Assembly: GCA_027531145.1 (NCBI GenBank)
Contig: JAPZRF010000002.1
Location: 234,291 to 298,290, forward strand
DNA length: 64,000 nt
Direction: 5' to 3'
Origin: Brevundimonas sp.
Lineage (GTDB): Bacteria > Pseudomonadota > Alphaproteobacteria > Caulobacterales > Caulobacteraceae
This document shows, piece after piece, positions 37,688-47,708 of this stretch. Position numbers and translations under genes: made by a program. The notes under the pieces are model-generated. The model searched no databases. It was not told the origin of the DNA and saw only the letters and a list, made by a program, of their open reading frames with translations. How positions within the stretch are numbered: position 1 is the first letter of the stretch; the number at the start of each line of letters is the position of its first letter.

Positions 37688-37752
37688 AGATGCGCGCAGC
37701 GACCGGACGGAGGGGCGATCCAGAGGGCGTCCCCTCATCCGTCACTCGCCCC

Positions 37753-38295
37753 CTACCAGCGGCGGTCGTGGCGGTACTCGCGGCGGTACTGGCGGCGTTC
37801 CCAGCGGTCGTAACCGTCTCGGCTGTTGATGCCGTGCTCGCGCTCCCAGTGGCCCTGGTTGCGCCAGCAGCGGCCGTCGCGCCAGTAGCCGCAGTCGCCG
37901 CGGCGGTCGCTGTCATGGCCATAGCCGTAGCCATAGTCGTAGCGATAGCCGTGACCGTAGGTGGGGCGGCCGCGGTAGTCGCGATGGTCGCTCGAGGCGG
38001 AGGCCCCGAGGGCGGCACCGGCGAGCGCCCCGCCGGCCACATAGCGACCGTCGCCGTCGCCGATCAGGGCACCGGCCACCGCCCCGACGGCAGCCCCGAT
38101 CAGCACATCCTCCGTCCGGTCGTGGTCACGGTCGCGGCGGTCGCGACGCTCGTACCGGTCGTGGCGATCGTAGCGGTCGTACCGATCATGCCGGTCGTAT
38201 CGATCGTACGTCTGGGCCACGGCGGGTGCAGCGGCGATCAGGGCGGCCCCCAGGGCGGCGGCGAGGGCGGCGATGCGCAGTGGGGACGGGCTCAT
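37753..38295 (-). CDS. Secreted glycine-zipper protein with Asp-Arg-Tyr repeats
   Basis: A 180-residue protein. A signal peptide ends at AVAQ (near residue 28). It is followed by repeated YDRYDRHDR units (about residues 30-60), then a glycine-zipper membrane hairpin (VLIGAAVGAVAGALIGDGDG and ALAGAALGAS), a Tyr/Gly-rich part, and a Cys-containing end (GDCGYWRDGRCWRNQGHW). Glycine-zipper proteins of this kind usually sit in the envelope. AGGAG 6 bases upstream decides the start at 38295. The DNA of the repeat region is itself an array of short GATCGKACGACCG-like repeats. The function is unknown. Confidence 0.7.
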   Translation of the reverse strand: MSPSPLRIAALAAALGAALIAAAPAVAQTYDRYDRHDRYDRYDRHDRYERRDRRDRDHDRTEDVLIGAAVGAVAGALIGDGDGRYVAGGALAGAALGASASSDHRDYRGRPTYGHGYRYDYGYGYGHDSDRRGDCGYWRDGRCWRNQGHWEREHGINSRDGYDRWERRQYRREYRHDRRW

Positions 38296-38405
38296 GGCGA
38301 TCTCCTGTCGGTTCATGCCGACGATCGTGACCGACGGTCTCTGAACGGACCTGCAGGAGCCGGTTCATCCCCGGTTCATTTTGGCCCGGAGGGGCACCGC
38401 GGCGC

Positions 38406-38434
38406 TTGACGCCTGCCCCCATCGATCCTATCTG
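38406..38434 (+). promoter_or_regulatory. groESL promoter, sigma-70 like
   Basis: TTGACG (38406-38411), a 17-base spacer and TATCTG (38429-38434), directly upstream of the CIRCE-like element. A CCCCCAT stretch inside the spacer hints at a possible overlapping heat-shock sigma site, but its spacing to a -35 is not convincing. Confidence 0.5.
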
Positions 38435-38442
38435 ACCGCCCG

Positions 38443-38469
38443 TTAGCACTCCCGGTCGTTGGCTGCCAA
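38443..38469. promoter_or_regulatory. Degenerate CIRCE element (HrcA operator)
   Basis: The left arm TTAGCACTC is a perfect CIRCE half. A 9-base spacer (38452-38460) separates it from GGCTGCCAA, which matches six of nine bases of GAGTGCTAA. The element is 46 bases before groES. It suggests HrcA repression of groESL with a weakened right arm. Confidence 0.6.
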
Positions 38470-38515
38470 AGCCGCCGGGAACCCTTCTGACTTCGACCCA
38501 TTGGGAGAACCATAG

Positions 38516-38803
38516 ATGGCGTTTCGTCCTCTCGGAGACCGCGTGCTGGTGAAGCGCGTGGAAGAAGAGTCCAAGACCAAGGGCGGGATCATCATCCCCG
38601 ACACCGCCAAGGAAAAGCCGCAGGAAGGCGAAGTCGTCGCTGTCGGCCCCGGTGCCCGCGACGATCAGGGCAAGATCAACGCGCTGGAGCTCAAGGCCGG
38701 CGACCGCATCCTGTTCGGCAAGTGGTCCGGCACCGAGGTGAAGATCGACGGCGAAGACCTTATCATCATGAAGGAATCGGACGTCCTGGGCGTCCTGAGC
38801 TGA
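38516..38803 (+). CDS. groES: Co-chaperonin GroES
   Basis: The 95-residue lid of the GroEL chaperonin. It has the conserved start [16 protein letters not shown], the mobile loop with [19 protein letters not shown] (residues 22-40), and the end [13 protein letters not shown]. It is preceded by a promoter and a CIRCE-like operator. A 112-base spacer with repeated hairpin-forming sequence separates it from groEL. Confidence 0.97.
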   Translation: MAFRPLGDRVLVKRVEEESKTKGGIIIPDTAKEKPQEGEVVAVGPGARDDQGKINALELKAGDRILFGKWSGTEVKIDGEDLIIMKESDVLGVLS

Positions 38804-38811
38804 GGTTTGGT

Positions 38812-40568
<1,757 letters not shown>

Positions 40569-40599
40569 CGAAGTCCATAAGCGCCCATCAGGCAAAGAG

Positions 40600-40625
40600 G
40601 CTGGATCGGCGCAGGCCGATCCAGC
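40600..40625. terminator. Hairpin after groEL
   Basis: A perfect 11-bp stem (40600-40610 with 40615-40625) with a GCAG tetraloop, 32 bases after the groEL stop. There is no T-run, so it may protect the mRNA end or attenuate transcription; the stronger terminator is further downstream. Confidence 0.5.
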
Positions 40626-40686
40626 GGGCGAGATGGACTTCTAAGGACGTCCACAGGGCTTAGGCCGTAGGCGTTAGCCGTTAGGG

Positions 40687-40726
40687 AAGGGCGGGTCCGG
40701 CGACGGGCCCGCCCTTTTCTGTTCTC
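40687..40726 (+). terminator. Rho-independent terminator of groESL
   Basis: AAGGGCGGG (40687-40695) pairs with CCCGCCCTT (40708-40716), with extra inner pairs and a 6-base loop, and runs into TTCTGTTCT. Confidence 0.8.
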
Positions 40727-40736
40727 AGGGCGATAG

Positions 40737-40762
40737 CTCCTCCCCCGCACGCGGGGGAGGAG
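40737..40762. repeat. Intergenic hairpin, copy 3 of the CCTCTCCTCCCCC family
   Basis: CTCCTCCCCCGC, two bases AC, GCGGGGGAGGAG: a perfect 12-bp inverted repeat with the same core and loop as the copy at 34129. Confidence 0.75.
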
Positions 40763-40862
40763 AGCCCCGCCCCTTAACCCTCCTCGCCCCCGCCCCGGCA
40801 TGGACCGGGGGGCGGGGGGCGGGGGGCGGCTAAGGCTGGGGCATGTGCGAGGCGACGGCCGG

Positions 40863-41195
40863 ATGATCTTCAGGCGCGGCGAGGAGCGGCGGCGCGAGCC
40901 GCGGCGGCCGGTCAATCTGGACGGGGTGGTGCACGGCCCCGGCCATGAGGTGGCGTGCCGCATCCTCGACCTGTCCGGGCACGGCATCCGGGTGCGGCTG
41001 GACCGTCAGGCACCGCCGCCGTCGCAGGTGGTGGTGATCGAGATCGCCGGCGGGATCGCCTGAGAGGTCGAGACGCGCTGGCGCGAGGGCATGGAGGCGG
41101 GCTTTCATATCCTGTCGACGACCTCGCTGCGCGGCCTGACCCCGGCCCGGCTGACCGCCGCGCGCGAGGCCTGGCGGCGGGCCGGGGGCCGCTGA
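40863..41195 (+). pseudogene. PilZ domain protein gene interrupted by an in-frame TGA
   Basis: ATG 40863 starts a PilZ-type protein: the c-di-GMP motif pieces RRREPRRPV and ILDLSGHGIRVRLD are present. A TGA at 41061-41063 stops it at 66 residues, in the middle of the barrel. The same frame continues as EVETRWREGMEAGFHILSTT, the expected last strands of a PilZ domain, to a stop at 41193. The intact product would be 110 residues, a normal single-domain PilZ size. A nonsense mutation or a sequence error is the simplest reading. Confidence 0.7.
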
Positions 41196-41202
41196 CGGGG
41201 GG

Positions 41203-41994
41203 TCAGGTGCCCGTCACCGCCTGGACGGCCACATAGAGGGCGGTGAGGATGATCAGCCCGGCGAACAGGCGGCGGGCGAGGGTGACGTTGCGGCCCAGCC
41301 GGGCGGCCAGCGGCAGGCCGAGGGCGGCGCCGCCGAGGCCGCCCACCGCCATGGCGCCCACCAGGGCCGGATCGAGCCAGCCGGCGGCGGCGTAGGTGGC
41401 GGCGGTGGTCGCGCCGAAGGCCGCCACGCTGACCAGCGAGGCCGCCTGGGCCATGGCCAGTCCCATGCCGGTGGCGGCCATCAGCCCCGGCACGATGAGA
41501 AAGCCGCCGCCGATGCCGAAGAAGCCCGAGGCGGCACCGACGCCGAGGCCGGCACCGGCGAGGCGCAGCTGTACCAGCCGGCTCGGCCGGTTCGGCAGGG
41601 CGGCGGACGGGTCCTCCGCCCTGGCCGGGCGCAGCATGGCCAGGCCGACCGTCACCATGGCCCCGGCGAAGGCCAGCAGCAGGGCGCGCCCGTCGATGCG
41701 CTGGGCCAGGGCCGCCCCGGCCCAGGCCCCCGTGACCCCGAAGGCGGCGAAGGTCAGGGCCGGTCGCCAACGCACCCGGCCGGCGCGGGCGTGGCCGGCC
41801 AGGGCGGTCAGGGCGTTGAGCGCCACCCCCGCGGCGGAGGCGCCGACGGCCGCATGCGGGTCGCGGACGCCGACGAGATAGAGCAGCAGCGGCACGGCCA
41901 GCACCGAGCCGCCGCCGCCGAACACGCTCAGCAAGAGGGCGACGAGGGCCCCGCTGACGCTGGCAAGGCCGAGCTGGAGCCAGGTGAGGCTCAT
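41203..41994 (-). CDS. Sulfite exporter TauE/SafE family protein
   Basis: A 263-residue inner-membrane protein with about eight membrane segments. It carries the two family repeats, each near a G-rich turn (FGGGGSVLAVPLLLYLVGV at residues 25-43 and GIGGGFLIVPGLMA near 155-170). Members export sulfite or other sulfur oxyanions. Its position as the third gene of a BigR-rhodanese-TauE run, opposite a Blh-type dioxygenase, supports export of sulfite made during sulfide oxidation. Confidence 0.88.
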   Translation of the reverse strand: MSLTWLQLGLASVSGALVALLLSVFGGGGSVLAVPLLLYLVGVRDPHAAVGASAAGVALNALTALAGHARAGRVRWRPALTFAAFGVTGAWAGAALAQRIDGRALLLAFAGAMVTVGLAMLRPARAEDPSAALPNRPSRLVQLRLAGAGLGVGAASGFFGIGGGFLIVPGLMAATGMGLAMAQAASLVSVAAFGATTAATYAAAGWLDPALVGAMAVGGLGGAALGLPLAARLGRNVTLARRLFAGLIILTALYVAVQAVTGT

Positions 41995-41995
41995 C

Positions 41996-42523
41996 TCAGG
42001 TGGTCCGGCGGTTCCAGGGCAGCACGGCCAGCAGGCGGGCCATGCCGCAGAAGCCGGTGACCCCGGCCGTCAGCAACCCGGCACCCACGAAGGCCGACAG
42101 GGTCCAGCCGGCGGGGTGGAGGAAGGTTCCGAGCGCCGCGCCCAGCAGGATCAGCCCGCCGGCGGCGATCTGCACCTGACGCATCAGCTCCAGCGGCGCG
42201 CGGGCGTCGGTGCGGATCGGCAGGCCGGCCGCCTTCCAGGCCATCAGACCCCCCTCGAGGATGTGGGCGGGCCCCGGCGCGCGGGCGGCGAGGCGTTCGC
42301 AATGGGCCCCGGTGCGGGCCCCGGAGCGGCAGGTGAAGATCACCTCGCGTCCGGCGGCGGCGGCGAGGTTCGCCGTCTCCAGCGCCGACAGGGGGGCGGC
42401 GAGGGCGCCGGGGATCGACTCCCGGGCGATCTCGTCGGGTTCGCGCACGTCGACAATGACGGCTCGGCCCTTTCGGACCAGCTCGGCGGCGACGGCGGGG
42501 GCGAGGGGGGCGAGCAGGGTCAT
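41996..42523 (-). CDS. Rhodanese-DUF2892 membrane protein (YgaP-like)
   Basis: A 175-residue protein. The rhodanese domain (residues 1-110) has the active-site loop CRSGART near residue 80, with the catalytic Cys intact, and the CDC25-like start VIVDVREPDEI. It is followed by two membrane helices of the DUF2892 type (about residues 118-165). The expected role is sulfur transfer from persulfide or thiosulfate at the membrane. It overlaps the stop of bigR by four bases and ends one base before the TauE gene start. Confidence 0.88.
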   Translation of the reverse strand: MTLLAPLAPAVAAELVRKGRAVIVDVREPDEIARESIPGALAAPLSALETANLAAAAGREVIFTCRSGARTGAHCERLAARAPGPAHILEGGLMAWKAAGLPIRTDARAPLELMRQVQIAAGGLILLGAALGTFLHPAGWTLSAFVGAGLLTAGVTGFCGMARLLAVLPWNRRTT

Positions 42524-42855
42524 GGACGGGACTCCTCAGCGTCAGGGGGGCAGTAGATCTCGGCCAGCACAGCGATGATCCGCGCCACGTTCGGGTCGGC
42601 GAGGCGGTAGCGGATCGAGACGCCCTCGCGCCGGGTGGCCACCAGACCGTCCTCGCGCAGCACGGCGAGGTGCTGGGACAGGGCCGACTGGGACAGGCCG
42701 ACGAGGGGCGCCAGCTTGCCGACGGCGCGTTCGCCGCCGCCGAGCTGGCACAGGATCATCAGGCGCCGCTCGTTGGACAGGGCGCGGAGCAGGCGCGCGG
42801 CCTCGGCGGCCTTGGCCTGGAAGCGGTCGAGCGGCATGACGGCGAGATCGATCAT
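42520..42855 (-). CDS. bigR: ArsR-family repressor, BigR/SqrR-like persulfide sensor
   Basis: A 111-residue winged-helix regulator. The recognition region is GLSQSALSQHLAVLREDGLV. Two cysteines, in LMILCQL (near residue 36) and IYCPPD (near residue 103), sit where BigR and SqrR form a disulfide or tetrasulfide bond on reaction with sulfide or persulfide. These regulators release the operator when modified. It heads the leftward bigR-rhodanese-TauE run and faces the blh gene across a palindrome. An in-frame ATG at 42837 is an alternative start. Confidence 0.85.
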   Translation of the reverse strand: MIDLAVMPLDRFQAKAAEAARLLRALSNERRLMILCQLGGGERAVGKLAPLVGLSQSALSQHLAVLREDGLVATRREGVSIRYRLADPNVARIIAVLAEIYCPPDAEESRP

Positions 42856-42874
42856 GCCGCCTATATATCAGCTC

Positions 42875-42889
42875 TTGCTAAATTAGCAA
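42875..42889. promoter_or_regulatory. BigR-type operator palindrome
   Basis: TTGCTAA-A-TTAGCAA, a perfect 15-bp palindrome in the only strongly AT-rich stretch of this region (about 42860-42905). It lies midway between the divergent bigR and blh genes, so one site could control both. Confidence 0.7.
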
Positions 42890-42925
42890 TAGCTAATAAA
42901 TTGGGCTGGTCCAAGGAGCCTGTTC

Positions 42926-43789
42926 ATGACCCCCTCTCCCCGCGTCGACGCCGTGTTCGACCCCGCCACCCACACCGTCACCTATGTCGTCAGCGACCCC
43001 GCGACCGGCGCGGCGGCCATCATCGATCCGGTGCTGGACTTCGATCCGGCCAGCGGGCGCACCGCCCTGACCTCGATGCAGATGGTGCTGGATCTGATCG
43101 ACCGGCAGGGTCTGAAGCTGGAGCGGGTCCTCGAGACCCACGCCCACGCAGATCACCTCACCGCCGCGGACGAGATCCGGCGCGCGCGGGGCGTCGAGAT
43201 CGGCATCGGCGAACGCATCGACGGGGTGCAGGCCGGCTTTGCTGCCCTGTTCGACATGGCCGATCCGGGGCCCGCCGTGTTCGATCAGCTGTATGCGGAC
43301 GGCGACCGCTTCGCCCTCGGCGGACTGGAGGTCGAGGTGATGCACACGCCTGGCCACACCCCGGCCTGCGTCAGCTACCGCATCGGCGACGCCGTATTTG
43401 TCGGCGACACCCTGTTCATGCCGGACTACGGCACGGCGCGGTGCGACTTCCCCGGCGGCGACGCCCGCACCCTTTACCGGTCGATCCAGCGGCTGCTGGC
43501 CCTGCCGGAGGCGACCCGCATGTTCGTCGGTCACGATTATCTGCCGGCCGGCGGACGGACCGATCATCGCTGGGAGACGACGGTGGGAGCCCAGAAGGCC
43601 GGCAATCTCCACATCGGCGGCGGCCGCAGCGAGGACGACTTCGTGGACCTGCGTGAGGCGCGCGACGCCACCCTGGCCGTGCCGCAGCTGATCCTGCCGT
43701 CGCTGCAGGTCAACATCCGCGCGGGTGCCCTGCCGGAGCCGGAAGCCAGCGGCAAGCGCTTCCTGCGGACGCCCCTCAATGCGATCTGA
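42926..43789 (+). CDS. blh: Beta-lactamase-fold persulfide dioxygenase (Blh-like)
   Basis: A 287-residue metallo-beta-lactamase-fold enzyme. The metal motif THAHADHLTAADEI lies near residues 72-85, with further ligands in HTPGHTPAC and VGDTLFMPDYGTARCDFP and the last His in GHDYLP. This pattern fits the Blh/ETHE1 persulfide dioxygenases, which oxidise glutathione persulfide to sulfite. It has no fused rhodanese domain, but one is encoded divergently. Control by BigR is likely from the shared palindrome. Confidence 0.88.
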   Translation: MTPSPRVDAVFDPATHTVTYVVSDPATGAAAIIDPVLDFDPASGRTALTSMQMVLDLIDRQGLKLERVLETHAHADHLTAADEIRRARGVEIGIGERIDGVQAGFAALFDMADPGPAVFDQLYADGDRFALGGLEVEVMHTPGHTPACVSYRIGDAVFVGDTLFMPDYGTARCDFPGGDARTLYRSIQRLLALPEATRMFVGHDYLPAGGRTDHRWETTVGAQKAGNLHIGGGRSEDDFVDLREARDATLAVPQLILPSLQVNIRAGALPEPEASGKRFLRTPLNAI

Positions 43790-43800
43790 CGCCCGGGGCC

Positions 43801-44670
43801 TCAGCCGCCCTCGGGCATCAGGCCGGCGTTGACGGCGATGCGCCCTATCAACCCCTTGACGATCAGGTCCAGCGCCGCGCCCTCGCGATAGTCGGCGGCC
43901 GCGACGAAATTGACCCGGTCCTCGGAGATCAGGGAGTAGATCTTGTCCTGGTCGCGCTGGCTGTTGCGCGGGTCATAGACGGCGATCGAGAAGCCGCCCT
44001 TGGTGTGCATCATCTTCATGGTCGGCACGTCGGTGTCGCCGTCGCCGAGAAAGATCATCCGCCCGAACGGGATGGCGCGGGCGTCGTCGGGGATGAAGCG
44101 GTTGATCTTCTCGTGCTCCCAGTGGTTCAGCACCCCCTTGTTGATGCGGAACAGGTACTGGGTCTTGGTGGTGTAGTTGACCCCCACCGCCGGCCAGACG
44201 GCCACCCCATGGTCGTCATAGGCGTAGTGGCTGGCGAAGACGTGGCGGAAGGCCTCGCGGATCGGGCAGCCGTCAATCATTTCCTCCAGCCCGGCGGAAA
44301 CGATGTAGTGCTCGATGTCGAGGCCGTAGCGGGCCCCGAAGGTATCGATGCGCTCGAACCAGCCGGGGCCGGTCAGGTCACTCTTCAGCCCGTCAAACAG
44401 CTTCACGTCCTGGCCGTGCTCGCGCAGCTCCTGGCGGGTGACGGGGCGGCCATTCTCGCGCGCCCGGCGCAGCATCAGCTGCATGTACATCAGGATGTTG
44501 TCGCCGTCGGCACCGCGGGTCAGGCGGTCAGCTTCGGCCCAGAAGTCGGCGATGTCCATGCCGACGGAGGGGATGAAGGTCACCTCCTGCATGTTGCCTC
44601 GGGCCAGGGTGCCGTCGAAGTCGTAGATCAGGGCGGTCTTGAGCGGGGGCGTCTGCGGGCCTTGAGGCAA
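43801..44670 (-). CDS. HAD-superfamily phosphatase-like hydrolase
   Basis: A 289-residue cytoplasmic protein. Motif I is IYDFDGTLARGN near residues 15-26, the motif II region reads HYIVSAGLEEMI, the motif III Lys is in NYTTKTQ, and motif IV is FLGDGDTDVP near residue 211. These are the hallmarks of a HAD phosphatase with a helical cap. The substrate is unknown. It lies 32 bases downstream of divL on the same strand and may be cotranscribed. Confidence 0.83.
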   Translation of the reverse strand: MPQGPQTPPLKTALIYDFDGTLARGNMQEVTFIPSVGMDIADFWAEADRLTRGADGDNILMYMQLMLRRARENGRPVTRQELREHGQDVKLFDGLKSDLTGPGWFERIDTFGARYGLDIEHYIVSAGLEEMIDGCPIREAFRHVFASHYAYDDHGVAVWPAVGVNYTTKTQYLFRINKGVLNHWEHEKINRFIPDDARAIPFGRMIFLGDGDTDVPTMKMMHTKGGFSIAVYDPRNSQRDQDKIYSLISEDRVNFVAAADYREGAALDLIVKGLIGRIAVNAGLMPEGG

Positions 44671-44702
44671 GGACGGCGTCTCCGGTGGGCGCGAAGAGGC
44701 GC

Positions 44703-47210
44703 TTATGTCCCTGTCGCGCGTCGGAGTCGATCCGCCGCGGGCGGCGCGTCGTCGTGCTCATCGTGGTCGTTGTCGAGGGCAGCGTCCAGCGATACCAGCG
44801 GCGCGGGGGTGCGCAGGGGCTCGAGCGCCGCGCCGGCCCCGGGGGGATGCGGCGGCAGGGTCAGGGTGAAGGATGCGCCGCGGCCGGGCTCGGAGCGGAC
44901 CTCGGCCACCCCGCCGTGCATCTCGGCGATGGCCTTGACCAGGGCGAGGCCGACGCCGGGACCGCCGCGGTCGCGCCGGGCGAAGCGGTCGAAGACGTTG
45001 GGCTGCAGGTGATAGGGGATGCCGCGGCCGGTGTCGGACACGGTCAGGGCCACGCCCTCGCCGCGCTTCTCGAGGGTGACGGTGATGGCCCCGCCCTCGC
45101 TGACCGCGCCGATGGCGTTCTCCAGCAGGTGGTCGATCGCCTGGGACAGGCGGGCCGGGTCGGCGACCAGCTCGCCGAGGCCGCGCTCGGCCCGCACCTT
45201 GAGCGCGGCACCGCGGCCCTCGGTGCGGGGCCGGGCCCATTCCACCGCCGCCTTGACCAGGGCCGGCAGGGACACGGGCTCGAGGTTCAGCTCCATCTCC
45301 CCGGCGTCGATCTGGGCCATGTCCAGAACATCGTCGATCGAGCGGGTCAGCTGGGCCGCGGCGATGCGGATGGCGCCGGCGTGCTGGCGGCTGCGCTCGG
45401 TCAGGTCGGGGCTGTGCTCCAGCAGCTCGGAATAGCCGACGATGGTCGTCAGCGGGGTGCGCAGCTCGTAGGAGACGCTGCCGACAAACTCGCGCTTGAG
45501 GGCCTGGGTCTCGGCCAGGGCGGTCTCGCGCTGCATCAGCGCCCGCTCCAGCTCGTTGCGGGCGGTGACGTCGGAGAAGGCCACCAGGGTGGCTCCGTCC
45601 GGCAGCGGCCGCGTCAGCCAGGCGGCGAGGCGGCCGTCCCGGGTGCGGTTCTCGCCGGCGATCGGCACCCGGCTTTCCGGATCGGGATCGGCCACGCGCG
45701 CCTTCAGCCCGAGCCACAGGGCGGGGTCGGGCAGGGCATCGGCGCACAACCCGGCCACGGCGTCGAAGTCGGCGGCGTCCTGCAGCGCCTCGCCGGTCAG
45801 GCCCCAGAAGCGCTCGAAGGCCTCATTGTGCAGGCGCAGCCGGCCATCGGAGCCGAACACGGCGACGGCGTCGTTGAGCTTGTCGAGCGTGGCGCGCTGC
45901 ACCTGGATCTGGGCGTTGTAGCGGCTGCGCAGGTTCAGCTCGTCGGTCATGTCGCTGAAGATCAGGAGCAGGCCGCCCAGCGGGTGCGGCTGGCGCACCA
46001 CGCGCAGGGTGCGGCCGTCCGGCAGGGACCAGCTGTCGTCCGGCGAGGCCTCGGCGGCACCATAGAACTCGAGCTCCGCGCCCTTGAAGGCGGCGTAGTC
46101 CGGGGTCTCGGGCAGCAGCCGGCGCTGGCGCAGCCGGTCCAGAAGCTCGGCGTGTGTCGGCCGCTCGTCCAGCCAGGCCGGGTCAAGCCTGAACAGGTGC
46201 TGGAAGGCGGTGTTGTGGAAGGCCAGTCGCCTCGACGGGCCAAAGATGGCAACGGCGTCGGCGAGGTGATTCAGGGTCTCGTCGTGGGCCTCGACATGGC
46301 GGCGCAGGGTGTCTCGGGTCTCCTCGGCCTCGGTCGCCTCAAGCGCCCAGGCCAGGGCACCGCCGCCGGCCTCCAGCGGCAGGGGCTCGGCGACGATCCG
46401 CCAGGCGCGACGGCGACCATCGCCGGCGGTCCAGCGGAAGCCGTCCTGACGCACGCCCGAACGGGCGGCCTCGGCGGCGAGGGCGTCGACGCCCCGGTCC
46501 AGTCCTTCGCCGCGGGCGCGAGCCTCGGCCAGGGAGGTCTGGCGCGTCTCGGTCAGCCAGGCGGCATTGGCCCAGACCAGACCGCCGGCGGCGTCGATGG
46601 CCCACATCGGCAGGGGGGCGAGCTCGGCGGCGTCACCGGCGGGCGTGGCGCTGCGGGGCCCCTCGACCGGGGCGTCGACGGCGACGGGCAGGGCCGGCGC
46701 CGGGGACAGGCGCAGCCAGGCGGCGCCGCCCTCGACCCGTCCCTCGACCAGCACGCCGCCGTCGGGCCCGGCCAGCCGCGCCTCAAACGGGGTTCCGGTG
46801 TCGGCCAGCTGGTCCAGCCGCGGCCGGACGGAGCCGAGCCGTCCGAGCACATCCAGCAGGCTCGCATCGGCGGGGGCGCCCATGCGCCGCGCGATCTCGG
46901 CCAGGGCTGCGGACCGGGCTGCTGACGGGGCGGCGTCACGGCCGGTGCCGAGGGTCAGGATCGGTGCCTCAAGGAACTCGCCGCGCTCCAGCGCCTCCAG
47001 CTCGGACAGGCGCACACGGACGTCGGGGAAGGCGACCAGGGCACCGCGCATCTCGGCCACGGCCAGCTCGCTCGCGGCGACGCGCGCCTTGAGGCCAGCG
47101 AGGGTCGCGGCTCCGCCACGCTCCAGCCGCCAGGCCCAGGCGGCCACGGCCACGGCGAGGCCGCTCGCCCCCGCCGTCGCTACCCAGGCCAGCTCCGCTT
47201 CCGCCATCAT
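44703..47210 (-). CDS. divL: DivL-like pseudokinase, Tyr in place of the phospho-His
   Basis: An 835-residue protein. It has an N-terminal membrane segment (residues 10-27), a short coiled coil, three or more PAS domains (about 170-560), then a histidine-kinase-like core. The H-box reads SVSYELRTPLTTIVGYSELL, with Tyr581 where His is phosphorylated in ordinary kinases. This substitution is the signature of Caulobacter DivL, which controls CckA and so CtrA during asymmetric division. The ATPase domain keeps the N box (HLLENAIGAV), DTGRGIP and GPGVGLALVKA. Its C-terminus after about 805 is polar. Confidence 0.9.
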   Translation of the reverse strand: MMAEAELAWVATAGASGLAVAVAAWAWRLERGGAATLAGLKARVAASELAVAEMRGALVAFPDVRVRLSELEALERGEFLEAPILTLGTGRDAAPSAARSAALAEIARRMGAPADASLLDVLGRLGSVRPRLDQLADTGTPFEARLAGPDGGVLVEGRVEGGAAWLRLSPAPALPVAVDAPVEGPRSATPAGDAAELAPLPMWAIDAAGGLVWANAAWLTETRQTSLAEARARGEGLDRGVDALAAEAARSGVRQDGFRWTAGDGRRRAWRIVAEPLPLEAGGGALAWALEATEAEETRDTLRRHVEAHDETLNHLADAVAIFGPSRRLAFHNTAFQHLFRLDPAWLDERPTHAELLDRLRQRRLLPETPDYAAFKGAELEFYGAAEASPDDSWSLPDGRTLRVVRQPHPLGGLLLIFSDMTDELNLRSRYNAQIQVQRATLDKLNDAVAVFGSDGRLRLHNEAFERFWGLTGEALQDAADFDAVAGLCADALPDPALWLGLKARVADPDPESRVPIAGENRTRDGRLAAWLTRPLPDGATLVAFSDVTARNELERALMQRETALAETQALKREFVGSVSYELRTPLTTIVGYSELLEHSPDLTERSRQHAGAIRIAAAQLTRSIDDVLDMAQIDAGEMELNLEPVSLPALVKAAVEWARPRTEGRGAALKVRAERGLGELVADPARLSQAIDHLLENAIGAVSEGGAITVTLEKRGEGVALTVSDTGRGIPYHLQPNVFDRFARRDRGGPGVGLALVKAIAEMHGGVAEVRSEPGRGASFTLTLPPHPPGAGAALEPLRTPAPLVSLDAALDNDHDEHDDAPPAADRLRRATGT

Positions 47211-47294
47211 GCTTCAATCCGCCGAATCGCCCGTTTACCATACTCCAATACGGCGGTGATTGCGGCGAGGGGGCCGGTTGCCGATATACAGTCC

Positions 47295-47708
47295 ATGTCC
47301 GACCGCCTCGCCGACAACGCCTGCGCCCCCACGCTCGACGATTTCGCGCGGCTGGCCCGCGCCACGTTCTCGGCCCTGCCGGCCCGCTTCCGCGCCGCCG
47401 CCGGCGAGGTGGTCATCCGCGTCGACGATTTTCCCGATGCGGAGACCCTGGCCGAGATGGGCATGGAGGATGCGTTCGAGCTGACCGGCCTCTACAGCGG
47501 CGTCGACCTCGCCCGGCGCGAGGGGTTGGGGCCGGCCCCGGAGCCGTCGCGGGTGTTCCTGTACCGGCGGCCGATCCTCGACGAATGGGCCGAGCGCGGC
47601 GACGTCGGCCTGTCGGACCTGATCGCTCATGTGCTGATCCATGAGATCGGCCACCACCTCGGCCTGTCCGACCACGACATCGACCGCATCGAGGACGACG
47701 CCGACTGA
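47295..47708 (+). CDS. Metallopeptidase family protein (minimal zincin)
   Basis: A 137-residue protein with the zinc motif HEIGHHLGLSD near residues 116-126, at the end of the domain. The preceding part resembles the small zincin-like family (possibly acting in the cytoplasm) often annotated as metallopeptidase family protein. Both His residues and the catalytic Glu are intact. ATG 47295 is chosen because it is the first ATG in frame; the frame is open from 47256. It diverges from divL. Confidence 0.83.
   Translation: MSDRLADNACAPTLDDFARLARATFSALPARFRAAAGEVVIRVDDFPDAETLAEMGMEDAFELTGLYSGVDLARREGLGPAPEPSRVFLYRRPILDEWAERGDVGLSDLIAHVLIHEIGHHLGLSDHDIDRIEDDAD

Noticed and set aside
41061..41063. 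The TGA in the PilZ gene as a selenocysteine codon
   Set aside because: No SECIS-like hairpin was seen directly after it, and PilZ proteins are not selenoproteins. A mutation is simpler.
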